Shown one piece after another: positions 13,101 through 26,467 of a DNA stretch of 64,000 bases. This stretch comes from Paratinospora sagittata (lineage: Eukaryota > Streptophyta > Magnoliopsida > Ranunculales > Menispermaceae). The position numbers were made by a program, and so were the translations under genes. Every line of letters starts with the position of its first letter. The first letter of the stretch is position 1. The notes beneath the pieces were generated by a model. That model was not told the DNA's origin and ran no database searches. It saw only the letters and a program-made list of their open reading frames with translations. The stretch is from NCBI GenBank assembly GCA_035771175.1, contig CM069590.1:56896477-56960476 (forward strand), in the 5' to 3' direction.

Positions 13101-13779
13101 AAAAATAAAAACTAAAAAAGTTGATTAATTCAATTTAATCGTTTAAAAAATATCCCTTTTAACTATTTATAATATGGGTTAGAATCGTCGATAAAAAGTT
13201 TTAACTTTATAAATATAAATAATATAAATAAACATCTTATAAATTGGAGCAAAACCACTGTAATTTCTCATCAAAGGAGTTATATGCAGTTATATTGTTT
13301 AATAAATTACAAGACAGCAACCCAACTCACCTTTCAATTCTACTTCAAACTCCTGAAATCAAATTCAAGGTTAAATTCAAACCCTTTAATATCTTACATC
13401 AACCAGTGACCCACATGAGGACTTGGAGGAGACAAACAATGAAAATATTCCTGCAAATGACATTAGAGTTTATTGACTTTGGAGGATCAAAATTACAAAA
13501 TAAAGTCTTCCAGTACTAATTACCAAGATTGGCTCTATAAATGTAGCCAAATTTTGACCCTTCTTTACTAACCTGTGATGGATGCCTGACATAAGCAGGG
13601 ACCTGACCTCAATGTGGTAGATATACAAAAACATCGCTGCTGATAGAGAAAGATCTCATAAATCACAAGTTGGAGGAGCTATGGCAGCTTCAGTAATAAA
13701 ACATGTCATGGCTTCTGATCAACAGGTAAATACATTGATTACCAAATTTATTAGGTTTATTAGTACAAAGACACTAGTT
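10101..13779. other. NAT promoter and long gene-poor spacer
   Basis: 3.7 kb of AT-rich DNA between the NAT start and the serpin 3' end. It holds the NAT upstream region, poly-T tracts (10770-10820, 11840-11860) and scattered ACGT cores near 12471 and 12576. No ORF resembles a known protein. The last 200 bases or so are probably serpin 3' UTR. Confidence 0.65.
10405..10412. promoter_or_regulatory. G-box/ABRE (CACGTGGC) upstream of NAT gene
   Basis: CACGTGGC lies about 305 bp upstream of the NAT start codon, the same octamer as upstream of RTNLB. A (GA)n tract at about 10210-10226 lies between it and the ATG, probably in the 5' UTR or core promoter. Function is inferred. Confidence 0.35.
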
Positions 13780-16537
13780 TCAAGCAACCTGTGCTGGGTT
13801 GAACACAAGCCCAATGAAGACCACCACACCAGTAATGCCTTCTCTGATCAGGAACAAGAATGGATGATCAGCCACAAAGTCCACGGTCCTAGGCAAAGAT
13901 CTCAGAGCTATCACACCAGCAGAAGCTGCAGCTGCTTCAGTGCCCTCCTCGTCGATTTCAATGAACGATTTGTGGTGAATACCTGAAACGAAAAGGTTCT
14001 GTCCAACTGGCGAATCCACCATTTCAGTTAGACCCTCCTCGCCAGAGAATGGCAACACCAGTCCTAAACCCTTTAGAACCTTAGAAGCTTCAAAACCAAA
14101 TGATATCTTGAACTTGGAGATCCTAAATTCACCAACTTCAACTTTCTGTTGTGGGAGGTGGCGATCGAGAAATCCAGGTTCTGAGGCCACCTTCCCTACC
14201 AATTCATGCAATCCATCCTTGGCATCAGGAAGATACAAGTACATGGAGAAGTGCCTTTTATCTTCACCTTGCTTGTAAGGAAGCCCAAGAACTTTGAAAC
14301 CATCAAAGGCCCCAACATACTGTTTTTTCTTGCTGGTCATAAAGGGTACTTGAACAGAGGTTCCATCGAGAAGGTGAAAATCGTATTCTTTGGTCTTTGA
14401 TGCATCAAACTTCTCGTCCCAAGCTCCTTTGAAATAGAGTGCATTTGCTAAAACGAGCCTTGTCGAGCTATCAACTGACCCAGAAGAAAGAAGCTCTTTG
14501 ATGAGACCACTAGTCTCCTTTTCAGCCCAAGAGTTTACTTCATTAGTAACTTCTACAGCCTTCACCATCATCAACAACAAAATCAAGGGCAAAAAAAACA
14601 TTGTCATCAAGTAAGAAGCCTTCTAAAACTCATAGTACCAGTACTGAATCAGCAAATAACAAGGACTCAATAAGATGTGCCAATGGATCTTGGAGAAACA
14701 AGGCTTGAACAAAAAAAAGAAGCCCACTGAAATCTACATGATATAACAATATTTGAAATGATGCACCTTAGTAAAAATAATGCTTTTTGGAGACCAAAAC
14801 TAAATTAACTCTACTTTGTTGAGCATATTTGATATATTTAAATACAATCGATGCCAAACTCGAATAAAGAAGGAAGGTTGTGTTAGGTAGTTGACAGCCA
14901 ATATAAAACTTTGTCAAATCAATTATGGCATGAATCTATTTATGGAGGAAGTGGATTCATGAGTCGATCCCAAGTAGTTGGAAAAAAACTTAGTAGAGTT
15001 GAGTTGAGAAGACCAAACTTAGACTAAGAGGTCAACATTTGCACTTATGATGCTCAAAATCACACTCATAATAGGAGTTAAAAATCCAGCATTCAGATTC
15101 AAGCCATTATTATCTAAAAAGCAATAAAACAACTTATGCGGTCTACCACGTTAGAAACCATTGAACCCAAAAACTATTGTCAATAGACGAAGGCCCAACA
15201 ATGGATATTAAGCTATCAGACACTCCACCTCACATATAGCCCCATCAATTGGTGGATAGCCTAGAACCAAAAGTGATAGTAGCTATGATGACTACTTTCC
15301 CCTTATGAACGGACATTAGAGATAGTTGAGAAGCTAGTAGCTTGTAGGCTGATTAAGACACCACATAAAGATTCACACTGGTAGGAGATAGTTCTGCTAA
15401 TTTGTTTCCAAGGTGTTTTAGTCATTGGTCATGTGAAGAGATTTTAGCTCTCATTGGGCGTTGCCTTATATTTTTCTCTTTTAGATTTCATAATGAAACT
15501 CTAGAAATCCATGTCCTGAGAATAACGTGGCTCTTAAGGAAGCAGATTTAAAACTTCAAAAATCTGAATGCACATTCAAGAAGACTAGGAAGCCACAGAA
15601 ACATAATTTAAGTTTTCGTTTTCGTTTTCATTTTCATTTTCTTTTCTTTTTTCTCTGTGTGTGCGGAGAATCAAGGGTTTCCAAGCTTTGCCTGACTAAT
15701 CCCTTGGACCCTGGTTTAGTGGACGCCGCAAGTGGCCATCCAAGTCTCATACTTAGCATAGGGCCTTTAGGCATTTTCCCTAATGGTGCGACTTAAAGGG
15801 TGAGACTTAAACCTAGGACTTCTGGGGTTAGAGTTGGTCTTAGTTACCACCTAACTTTGCTTGGATGGTTTGTCATACTGTAAGTTCTATCTATCTCTGT
15901 TGATAAAACAATTCATGTGGAAGACCTAATGCCTCAATCCTTCGACATAAGCTAAAGAAACTGAGATCATGGATCTTAAAAAAAACTTCACTGCTCAATT
16001 CCTTTTTTTCCAGTGTGAAATCTCCAAACTATTCATCAATTCCGTACAATTGCCCTGGTCTCAATTTAACTCAAAAAGTTCAATCTTGTATAACAAACAA
16101 AAATAGAGAAAAATACAACAAATTTTAGAGAGAAGAAAGAACAGAACCTTGGTCTGGAAATCAACTTGCTTTGCAGCCGCCTTGTAAACATTCTCTACAA
16201 CCTCATTGAAAGAGGGTTTAATGGGAAGGGATTTCTCAATCCATAAGCTATTAGCGAACGAAACGCGAGGCCCTCCGCTGACGCTTCCATCCGCTAAAAC
16301 CAGAGACACTAACTCCGACGCGAAGGAGTTAAGATCGTTATTGCTCTTTGATTTAAGGAACGACAGCAACTGGTCGAGGGTGCGACCGCTGGAACCAGCA
16401 GCGATCAAGCTCAGAACCACGTTAATCGACAATGGAGAGTAAACGAGGTTCGACCCCTTCGCTTCCTCCAACATAACATGTTTTGTCAACTCTAAAGAGA
16501 GTTGAGTGTGTTTGCTTATCATTTCTCTCAGGTCCAT
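13780..16537 (-). CDS. LR-type plant serpin (serine/cysteine protease inhibitor)
   Basis: Irreversible suicide inhibitor of serine or cysteine proteases; the Arabidopsis homologue (Serpin1) traps metacaspase MC9 and RD21. Two exons: 16537-16148 (130 codons) and 14559-13780 (259 codons plus stop), phase 0, giving 389 aa, the usual plant serpin length. The start at MDLREMI matches the family N-terminus; an in-frame ATG further upstream is not conserved. Family motifs include NLVYSPLSI near the N-terminus, [13 protein letters not shown], the hinge [12 protein letters not shown], and [11 protein letters not shown] plus GVVVFIG near the C-terminus. The reactive-centre loop reads GVIALRSLP, so the predicted scissile bond is R350-S351 (P2-P1-P1' L-R-S). 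This fits an inhibitory LR serpin with trypsin-like or Arg-specific target preference. The small-residue hinge supports loop insertion. The 1.6-kb intron carries retroelement fragments. Confidence 0.95.
14940..15008 (+). repeat. Retroelement tail in serpin intron
   Basis: GTGGATTCATGAGTCGATCC followed by AGTAGTTGGAAAAAAACT and GAGTTGAGTTGAG. Same tail family as 4596-4745 and the copies in RID3 introns. Confidence 0.5.
15155..15245 (+). repeat. Fragment of the GTTAGAAACC repeat (TRIM/LTR-like) in serpin intron
   Basis: GTTAGAAACCATTGAACCC, then AAAAACTATTGTCAATAG and GGCCCAAC. It matches the repeated units at 39706-40225. Probably a piece of a TRIM or solo LTR. Confidence 0.5.
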
Positions 16538-18621
16538 TGTTGTTGCAGAAATCAGACCAGGTTGAGTAGATCGGTGACTGTGAGGAGTGCCGCGTCGTGG
16601 TGGGCAGTGATGGTTTTCGTCTTGGGTTTTGATGGAGGAGCCAACGGCGAACAAATGGCGCCTAGTGATTCACACCTTGCCCATGTTGACTTTGTCGTCT
16701 TTGCCAAAGCTTGCACCGACTTAATATATTGATATTCATTCGGCCCATCAGCGTTTCTTTTCTTCTTTTTTTTAATATAAAAGTTGATGTGCAAACACAC
16801 TCATTTTTAGAACATTATATACTGATCAATTTTTATACATATACTTGAATCATGTATTGAAATTGTACATGTTGGTTACTATTATCTTCCCTTTTAAAAA
16901 TGATAAGAAGATGAATAAGGGATGAGATTTAAAAAACTAGGAGTGTTATTCACGTATAATCCATTAAGTGCATTAGACGTACTTAAATTACATATTAATA
17001 CATAATTTTAAGGGCATCCATAGGGCGTGTTGTAAAGTTATGTGCTAAAATATACACTTTCATTTTCTTTCATCAAAGCCATGGACTATTCAAGGGCATC
17101 TAACCTATCCATGCGCCACTTGGCAATTTCCACATGTGGAGAGAAGTCCACTTTCATCGTTTTTTTTGTAAAAAAAGATATTTCTCTTGACTTTGATATA
17201 AATATAATTAAAATAAAAGTTTCATTGAACTAAACTTATTTTAATGGAATTAGGCAATTCATTACTCATCAATTTTTTTTTTTTTTTTGAGAAGATACAA
17301 GATTAATAATTAGTTGTATTACCAGCTTCATTACCAGCCTACATTCTAAGAGAGGTATCAAGTTCAATCCTGACCCACTAATTTCTCTCACCACTTAGGG
17401 TGAGACAGTGATAAAAATTGAACTTTAATTTAATTTTAAAGTCAATTCTTTACTAACTACATCAACTTTCATGTTGAGAATGATCTTGCCATCTTGATTT
17501 TAAATGCATATATGGTAAAAGTTTTGGTATTAAATTTTAATGTGAATCGTATTCTTTTTTTTCTTCTTTTTCAAGGGATGTGAATTGTATTCTTACTGTT
17601 TTTTAATTCTATAAAAAGAAAATACTGTTTTTTTTTCATATTTATATTTTATTTAGTCATTTTTAATAATTTAATTTATTGACTTACGAAGAAATCATGT
17701 ATGATGAAAAGAATTAATATATGCTTTTATTTTCAACTCTAATATTAATAAAGAAAGTCCACAAATTTAGGAAATAGTAACTTTAATTGTTATTTATAGT
17801 CTATTAAATATTGTTATTTAATTGTTGATATGAAATTTTTCATTACAAAAACTATCTATTAAATGTAAGTAAAAAATATACTTATATTTTTTTGAATTTA
17901 TTTACTTATTTTTATTTAATTCTCTTAAACTATATTAATATAAAATTATCTTTGTGCAAAGTCTCGCAGCATCGCTCGGGGTTGCACACTTGTATATTGC
18001 TAATGACCAAGATATTTCCCCCTTAGAGACGGTACGTTCTCTACCTTGATTGTAGGTCTCGTTCCCAACTTAACCATCTTTAACTTTGATAGAGAGACTT
18101 CGGAAATAAATTCGCAAAGTGTACTTACATACCACTGGTGACCTTGATGGGTGAAAATTAAAATTTTTTCCCTAAAATCAGTGTTTTTCTTAAAAAAATC
18201 TCATTTTCTTATATTTAATTGGCAAACGAATTGAGAAAAAAAAAATTAAACCACTGATTTTTTACCATCTAAGACATAGGAAAACCGAACACAAATATAC
18301 TACGATCATCGCATTTAAGTGGTCTCGTCTCCAATACAAGCTTTGCCTTGATTCATGCTTTAACAGATACACCCATGAGGGAATAAATTGATGTCATCTT
18401 ACTCTGGACAGCTCTAACCCCTGCTGAAGTCTTCCTATTAGAATAAGCAACGTGATCTCACCCTCTAAATGTTTCCGTCTACGGACAAAAAATTCTAAAA
18501 GCCTACCGCTGCAGTAATCTTAACACAACATACATGATGACAAAAAAGGAAATGTCCATAAAGAAAAAACAGGGCCGTGAAAAAGTTCAAGGAAGATGAT
18601 CCTTAAGTTCTACTCCATTGA
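16538..18621. other. Serpin promoter and spacer to KH gene
   Basis: No gene recognised. It holds the serpin upstream region, a tRNA-derived SINE copy (about 17272-17478, reverse) and a stretch of about 600 bp (17480-18100) of AT-rich DNA. The final part is 3' UTR of the KH-domain gene. Confidence 0.65.
17272..17478 (-). mobile_element. tRNA-derived SINE, copy 1
   Basis: Read on the minus strand, it begins near GTTGATGTAGTTAGTAAAG (A-box-like), has a GGATTGAACTTG B-box-like segment, and ends in a poly(A) tail seen as a T-run at 17272-17288. The 3' part matches the copy at 53687-53883. Boundaries are approximate and no clear target duplication was found here. Confidence 0.55.
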
Positions 18622-21600
18622 TCAGCTTTGAGGATGAACAGGTTCCTGTGGAACGGAAGCAGTAACATTGCCTGGTGGTGCTGCAGCAGCAGCAGCAGCA
18701 CTTCTATCCCCATTTCTTTCAGCTCCATATGCCAATGGATGTGTATACATCGTTGCCTGAGGCTGAAGCTGAGGTGGTGTCTGCAGTGGCATTTGTCCAT
18801 AGTAGGGACTAGGAGAGGTCCCCTGAGGATAACCAGATTGAGCAGGGGGAGCTTGGGGGGGATAGCTACCTTGCCCATAAACTGGTTGGGAAACTGGTGG
18901 AGGGGTCTGTGCCAGTGCGGGGAGCTGAGCCGGCGGCTGACCCGCATATCCAGACTGGGCATAGCCAGTTTGGTCATAGGCAGGCTGAGACGGTAATGCA
19001 CCTGTATAGCCTTGAGAAGTTACTGGGGGAACAGCTGGTGGTTGACTGTATGAGGCTTGATAAACCGGTGGCGGTTGGGTAGATGATTGTGCTCCGTAAG
19101 GCTGGGAATAGGTGGTTCCATCCAACTGAGAAGATGCAGCTGGTGGTCCATATCCTGGAGTGTGATATGACTTCTGAGGATCATGCGGTGCAACCTGCGG
19201 TGAAGCATCTGTATAACTTTGTGACTGCTGAGAGTAACCTTGATCATATTGGTTGCTGGTGGGTGGGAGAGTCTGACCATATCCATAGTTTCCACCAGCC
19301 TGAGTTGATCCTAACTGACCCATTTGTCCATAGTAATTGTATCCGGGGCTCTGCTGAGGCTGCCCAGGTGATTGTTCCCACCCAGTCTGCTGTGGAGGAT
19401 AGCCGCCATAGTATGATGGAGGAGGAGGATATGCTCCAGCTTGTGTGTATCCACCATAACCGGGCTGTGGAATCGATGGTGGCCCTGGAGGGCCCCAGTT
19501 TGCAGGTGGGCGATAACCCTGTTGTGAAGATGGATTTCTTACACGGTTCTGCCAGCAAACAAGGATAAGGGAACTTAGGCACAGCATCAAATGTTAAACG
19601 ATAAAAGCATAGAAAACAAATCATAGTTTTCAAATGTGAACTACTGAAAAGTGAACATTGACTTCGTCCATGCAAGCATACAAGTAGACAAGAAACACGA
19701 GGGTTCTCATCTTATAAAATAGGAGCAGAACTCCAGTAAACCCTAAAACGGTAAAAGCATAAAAAACAAATCATAATTATCAAATGTAAACTTCTGAAAA
19801 ATGAACGTTGACTTTGTCCATGCAAGTAGACAAGTAGACAAGAAACACGTAGATTTTCATCTTATAAAATAGGAGCAGAACTCCAGCATCACTTAAAAGG
19901 CACTACACATGATTTTACAAGATGGCTAGACAGCTCTGGGAAAGACACGAGGAAGAAATCAATAATCAGTAGTCAAGATGACACTGTTAATTGAGGAAAA
20001 AATTGATGAGAAAACATGCCCTTCCAACAAAAGATCATTCGCATTATTGTGGCCAAAATTTTGAAAAATAAGTTATATATTTTTTAGAATTATCACTGAC
20101 TAACCCATGAACGTTTCTAGAACTAATTGATAAAAGATAGCCAGTGGATAAGATGTATAAATAGACAGTTTACATAAATTATGCTAATCGAAAAATATCA
20201 TGTCACAGCATTCTGTTTCTGTACATGTAAACAGAACATATAGCTCAAGCAGTTAAGTTTGGTCACAAAAGATGTGCAGTGGGTGAACCATGCAACAAAT
20301 AGTACAATTTGGCCACAAAAAATTAATTCTCAGCAAACTGCTACTCAACTCAAAGCTGTAAAATGCAGTGAAGTAGAACCTCTTTACAGAACTGGCTCAA
20401 CAATGGTAGAGGCCATCAAAATAAATATGGAGGCCTTAAGAACCTGCCTACATAGCCTACTTATGAAGCCAGCTTTGCCTCTAAAGAATTCTAAATAAGC
20501 CCTCAAAACTCCAAAACTGTGACCATTCACTATGTGGTCCTGGAACAGCAACTAAAAACTAAGAAGATACGCATGGGGATATGGGAACGATATTCCTTGA
20601 CAGAAACTCTCCACTTACTCCATAGCATGATAACAGATTCTAATGACTAGAGCTCATTGTGCTAATGAATGAAAGTATAACCTACTGTACAAATCTAAAC
20701 CAACATGGAACCCAGTGTGTTTTCCATCAACTAGAATATAGAAACACAGTAACCAAATATCCCATTAGATAATGTTTAAAAACACTCACCTCACTAATTA
20801 CTTCATTAACCAATTCTTTGGCTGCCTCAATCTGTTCGTTGGTGCCACTGATATACACATTTCTCTCGGTTGATGTATCACCAGGTGGAAGGTGTAGCGG
20901 TATGACCTGGAAAAAGGCATATATAAATTAGACCTTTGCCAGAATTGATTCTTCCATTTCTTTCTCTACGAATGAAAAATTTTCAAAAAGATAGAATAGG
21001 CTATCTAATAAGAACTTTTGTCCAATCAAACACAAGTAACAGTATTTTTTCCCAGGCACATCAGTGTTAAAATCAACATATAATCATTTTGAATCTAATA
21101 TAAAATTGGCACGCTAAATAATATGAAACGATATGTACTAGTAATGAACTTGCACGATAAAGTGTTCAAGGACAAATAAAGTTGTTGTTCATTAAATAAC
21201 AAGAGATAAGTTTTAGGTAAGAACTTTCACTTAGAGCCTAGAAGAAAATATGAAAGTTGGGTGTTCAATGTTAAGATATTCTTAAGAAATATTTTCTCAG
21301 GGCCACAGATTTTTCTCACCTACAGAGATGGGGGGAAAAGTCATGAGAAAACCTTCAGTATTATTGTCCAGGCCATCACATTTTCAATGAAATTTCTTCC
21401 TTCCCCCTTCTCTTTGTACTAAAGATGTGAGAAATCACTTTCTTGTGTAATCAAACAGCAATGATAAATTTTCTTGAGAGAACTATATTTTTTAGATAGT
21501 TTTTTTCTTACCTATCTAATGTGCCCTCAATAAGCAACAATATACTTAAATAAACAAGTACAAGCAACGGTTGCAACTTCTTAACTACTTCTACAGACCC

Positions 21601-24600
21601 AAATCATTCTTATTTTAGATCAGTTTAAATCTTGTGAAAAAAAAAAAAAAATCGATGGAAGTCACCATTTACTGCTCCTATAAAATGTTTAAAAAATAGA
21701 AAAGATGGGAGTCCCCATTTACATCTACCATAAAATGTCTTTTATGTTAAGCAAGTCCATAAATTTTTTTGACAAATTTTTGGGTCCAAAGTTTCAAATT
21801 TTTCAAAAATGTCACCACTGGCTACTTGATTTACCAGAGTGTTGTCAAGATGTTGCCTTGGCAACAACTGGTCCATCATCTAGGCAATTTACAAAAAACA
21901 AAAAACAAAAAACAAAAAAAAAAGGCTTAAGCAGTACTTAAAGTAGGTTGTAGGGCTCTTCGAAAATTTTAGAAGTTTAAAAGGGTCAATGCAAATATTT
22001 GAATCTAAGGTTCTCTATTATTAATATGCAAAGATCATTAATATGTTTAATCAAACCCCTTTCTCTTATAAGATTTAACTTGTATATTGTGGGATATTTA
22101 TGTAATTACGTAGATAGGACTTGGTGTGCGTAAAATTATGTTATTTATTTACTCAGGGAGCTATAAATAAATATTTTTTTATTACCGAGACATCACATAA
22201 ATCCTACCTACTACTTTACTGCTGCCTCGCCTAGTTGAGACCGATTGCTTAGGCATCAACTTAACAACATCGACTAACCACCTAAAAGATTTCTTCTTAA
22301 ATGTTGGAATGCTTACACACTGCCCAGGTGTTGCCCTTAGTCTTAACAAATCTTTTGTCATTTTGCGTATTATAGATTAAAAATAGAACTGACACTGGCA
22401 AATTTTGTACTGTCCAGTAGTTGCCAGCAGGATTTCTCTAAAGGCAAGATAAGAAAAATCAGCCAAGATACAAAATCTCCAAGATCAGTAAATAATATTC
22501 AGATAGTCCTTTCAGGGCATCCCAGTTTCAAAAGAACAGTTTGAAACAATGCTTTAAAACATGTTGGAGACTTGGAGATATAGGATTCACTAATCAGATT
22601 CAAAAAAAAAAAATCCATTTCATAGAGGGGAAAAAATCATTTACTTCTCTCAAAAAAATAAATAGTTAAAAAAGGAAATGTTTCAGTTATGTTCTTCAGT
22701 CTGGAGCATATCATAGTTAATCTTGACAATTAACTAATAAGCTAGAGAATATAATAAAATAAAATAAAATTGAACACTAAAAGCTATTATAACAGAGTAA
22801 GATGGCTTGACTACCACAGAGCTTTATGAGGAAGGAATGTGGCAGGAAATTACAAGATAGAACCAAAATACCCACAGTTCAACTGGGCAAAAACTAGGTA
22901 ACAAAAAATAAATTGCATTAGATAAGGCAACAAAGCATATACTTTGAGGAGAAAACCTTCTGGAATGTAAGAAATAATTGAATCTCCAATTTATTTGAAA
23001 GTAGAGATTTAAGGTTTTTATTTATTTTTTATTTTTTTTGTGGGGGGCGCAGTTGATGCAAGCCCACTTCAATATATTTAAACATAGTTAAACATGTCAT
23101 GCAGAATGTGTTGCAGGAACAAGTGAAAAAGTGCAAGAACACATTGATGCATCAGAAGGAAAGTAAGGGACTTAAAGTTAAGGATAGAGGCATCAATTGC
23201 TGCCCATGGGAAGCGGAGGATGACCAACCTGAATACGAGCTCCAGACCTGCCCTGCATGTTCTTAATGTTCTCGCCGCCTTTTCCAATAATAACAGCAAC
23301 CTACAGAAAGAAGTGGTAGATATTCTTCATATAATCATACAATTGTTGAGATGTTTGCCACCAATATCTAGAAACAATAATCAGATAGTTACCTTGTTGT
23401 TAGGAACTTTCATTACAAATTGTTCCGCTCCAGGAGTAGCAGAATTGAATCCACGTGCAGCTGAAGAGCCAGATCCCCCTGCATCTGTCTGCTCAGAAAA
23501 GAAAAATAAAAAGTCGAGCCCTAACACTTTGGCTAATGCCTACACCATTAAACACAAAATGCTAGCATAACAGCACCTCTGCAATCACGTTCTTGATTAA
23601 CTCTTCTGCTCTACTAATTTGCTCTGGCGTACCCACCAATTCCACATCTCTTGTTTGAGAGTAGAAGTCTGCTTCTGAATCCTTGGTCACTTGGATTTTA
23701 GCACCTGACTGAAGCTGAAGTTGTTTTATTGTTTCCCCGGCTTTTCCAATGATTACCCCAACCTAAGTATACATGTTAGAGTTATGAATTAAGAAACATA
23801 CCCTGAGAAATTTAATGTAAAATGAGATAGGAACTCTGATCTAAAATCTACCTTTCCATTTGGAATCTCCATTTTCTTACTAGTGCCACTGCCTTGAAAA
23901 CCATAATATCCACCAGCTTGTGCAGCAAAAGGAGCCGATCCACCTTGAAGGTTTCCAGTGGACTCACTTGGAAGCTTGTGAGCAATGTCTAGGCGAAAAA
24001 TATGATAAAAAAACAGAGTGAGAGATTATTTGAATGAAATATAAACAGATCGAACTAGACTTTTGGAACAAGTATTGATGCAAGAACAATACCAATGTAC
24101 AGGACAAAAGCACAGAGATGTGTTGAATATGATGAAAACTTGCGAAAAATATAATCTAATCAAATCAGTGTTTTCAAGACGTTGTACTAGGCACAAAATG
24201 GGAGTTTGTGCAAATATTTAAAAAGTTTAGGGGGGTCTCTAATTTAAAAATAAAAAAGCTTTAAAAATAAAAACGGCTCATTTTCTATAGTAAACCCTCG
24301 AAACCTTTATCTCTCTAAGCCCATCCTTTCCATTTGCTCCGACAAAGAAACGTCGTTGAAATCTCCGACAACTGCGGCGACTCTTCAGCAACCCTCCAAC
24401 GATAGATATTTGAGTCTTGTACTTTTGAACGTTTTGGATAATGTGTATTGTTGCATAAATTAATGTTTTGTGGACGTGACTTTAATTAACATGAAGTTTT
24501 TTTTTATCATTTTATAAAAATTTAACATTTATTCTAGAATATGATTAGATATATATAATTCTGTACATGAATTGTCCAGGAACCTGTAAATAATTAATTA

Positions 24601-25748
24601 ATTATCTAGGGACCTATAAATAAATATTTTTATCGCCTAGGCCACGTCTAAGCTTTCCTAGGCTACGCCTCGCCTAGATATGACAAATCGTCTTGGCGCA
24701 TTGAAAATACTGAATCAAATAGAGGCCAACCAGGATAGGTCTCAACATGTTTGGGCTACTGATCAAGAAATGGGATAAGGGCTACTCTATTAGGAAGGAA
24801 TAGAAATGAAAAGGCCAAATGAAAGCTTTTCAGCGTCAACATTTTGGCATTCTATCCTACAAGCAACATGCAAGTAGATCACAAATTTACTACAGTCATC
24901 ATTGGGCACACTGGCATCGCGTAAATCCTGGAAATATGCTAGAAACATTCTCATATATTTCTAATTATCGCTCAGGTAAACACCAACAGAGCTATGTGAA
25001 CTAGGGTTTATTACTAGTCCCGGAAAACTTATCAGACTTAATTCCCACTTCTTTCTAGCTCTTAATATATAGGTGTGCGAAAAACAGAACGTAGAGAAAT
25101 CACCAAAAAAAAAAAAAAAATCATTTTTGGTTTCATTTGGATTAAGTGCAACAAAATGCAGAGTACCCTTTTTTTCACTTTGATAAGTCAATATAATAAA
25201 TCTGAACAAAATCAAGTCTAGCATGAAAACATACACATTAAAGCAACCAAAAAAATAAATAAAAAAAAATACATATACATAAATATCTTCCAACTAAAAC
25301 AAAACTTAAAAGGATATCGATCTGCACCGAATTAAATAAATGAGCTTTGAATGATTAAATCAACTTCAAGAACACCTACACGGACTTAAGCCGGCGGGAA
25401 GACAGTATTAGGGTTCCGTTCTTGAAGTGTTCTTTTTTTGTAATGTTCAAACATTGATTCGAGGAACTTTGCACTTGGTTTTCGAAATATCAAGAACAGT
25501 AACGCGGCAACAAAAGAAACTAAAACCCTAGAAATTTTACCTGGGAATGGAGGAGGTTGATGAGAAGCAAGAGAATCAGAGGCGGCGACATCGAGGCGAG
25601 GACGCTTGGTCTCGGCATCGTTAACGAGACGAGCTACAATCTCCTGCGCTTTCTGCTTGGCCAGCTGAATATCGTCGAGCTTTCTCTTGCCGTTGTTCGC
25701 CTCCACGCGTGCCTGCGCTTCCTCTTCTTCTCCTCCTCCTCCTCCCAT
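18622..25748 (-). CDS. Two-KH-domain RNA-binding protein with P/Q/Y/G-rich tail (FUBP/KSRP-like)
   Basis: Predicted nuclear single-stranded nucleic-acid-binding protein in RNA processing; plant members are little studied. Seven exons in transcript order: 25748-25541, 23988-23852, 23762-23577, 23488-23393, 23300-23229, 20906-20790, 19548-18622. They join in phase to 580 aa. Residues 1-80 are Gly/Glu-rich and include KRKLDDIQLAKQKAQEIVARL and a KRPR basic cluster (likely NLS). KH1 spans about 106-177 with loop G121-K-A-G124. KH2 spans about 196-272 with loop G215-K-G-G218. Both loops keep the basic residue needed for RNA binding. Residues 273-580, all from the last exon, are low-complexity: YGGY, YGQ, PPQ, SQP and polyalanine near the end, typical of prion-like assembly domains. 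Intron 6 is 2.3 kb. The start MGGGGGEEEEA is the first ATG of exon 1. Confidence 0.93.
19595..19886. repeat. Tandem duplication of about 145 bp in KH gene intron 6
   Basis: Copy 1 (about 19595-19736) and copy 2 (about 19745-19886) share AAAAGCATA.AAAACAAATC, TGACTT.GTCCATGCAAG and CTTATAAAATAGGAGCAGAA. Period is about 150 bp with roughly 90% identity. It lies just upstream of the last exon's acceptor. Confidence 0.85.
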
Positions 25749-26467
25749 ACTGCACTGAGATTAAGTAAGATTACCTTCCAGCTTAGAAGCTCCGCAAAGC
25801 TTGCAGAGATACACTGAAGAAGAAGATGAAGTGGGAGTTGAAGAAGGAGAAGAAAAAAGAAGAGGTAAAGGCTAGAAGGGTGAAAATCCTAGATGAGCGA
25901 GGAAAATGAATGGGTGCTGTTTGTTTTGTTTTTATATACTCGGTTGAATTACACGGTTAGCCCGCTGTTTCACCTGAAATTACGCGGAAGTCCTGTTTTT
26001 AATTGTTAAGGGGTTGATTAAGGATGCTAATTTGAAAACTCGCGCCTGTACTAAATTTAACTCCAACCAACGAAATTTCAACCCTGTTTATATCATGATA
26101 ATTTTTTTTTATCAAATTTAAAAATTAAATATCATTGATAGTATTGAGTTAATTAATTGACAACTAATTTATAAAATTATGATTCACAAAGTATTTGTCA
26201 AATCAGCTTATTTCTGAAAATAAAAATATAATTTTTCTTATTTTAATAAAAAATTGTAAAGACTAATACCATTTTCGAGCTTTTCTAGTGAAAAACGAAT
26301 ATAAAAATTTATGGGGAGGTACGCAAGACATGCACTGTCCTAATGAGACGTAGCAAATACATGCAATTTTTTTTCACTGAAGTCTACGTCTACTTGATGT
26401 ATATGTATATTTTATTTTTTCATCATCTTCTCGTGTGTTTCACTGTGCATTAATAGTGGATGATTAT

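Noticed and set aside
13681..13986. Plus-strand ORF of 101 codons
   Set aside because: Lies antisense to the conserved serpin C-terminal exon; no family resemblance.
16552..16654. Upstream in-frame extension of the serpin N-terminus
   Set aside because: The extra residues are not seen in plant serpins; MDLREMI at 16537 matches the conserved start.
19083..19568. Plus-strand ORF of 161 codons and others across 18628-19295
   Set aside because: Antisense or alternative-frame shadows of the low-complexity KH tail, whose skewed codons leave other frames open.
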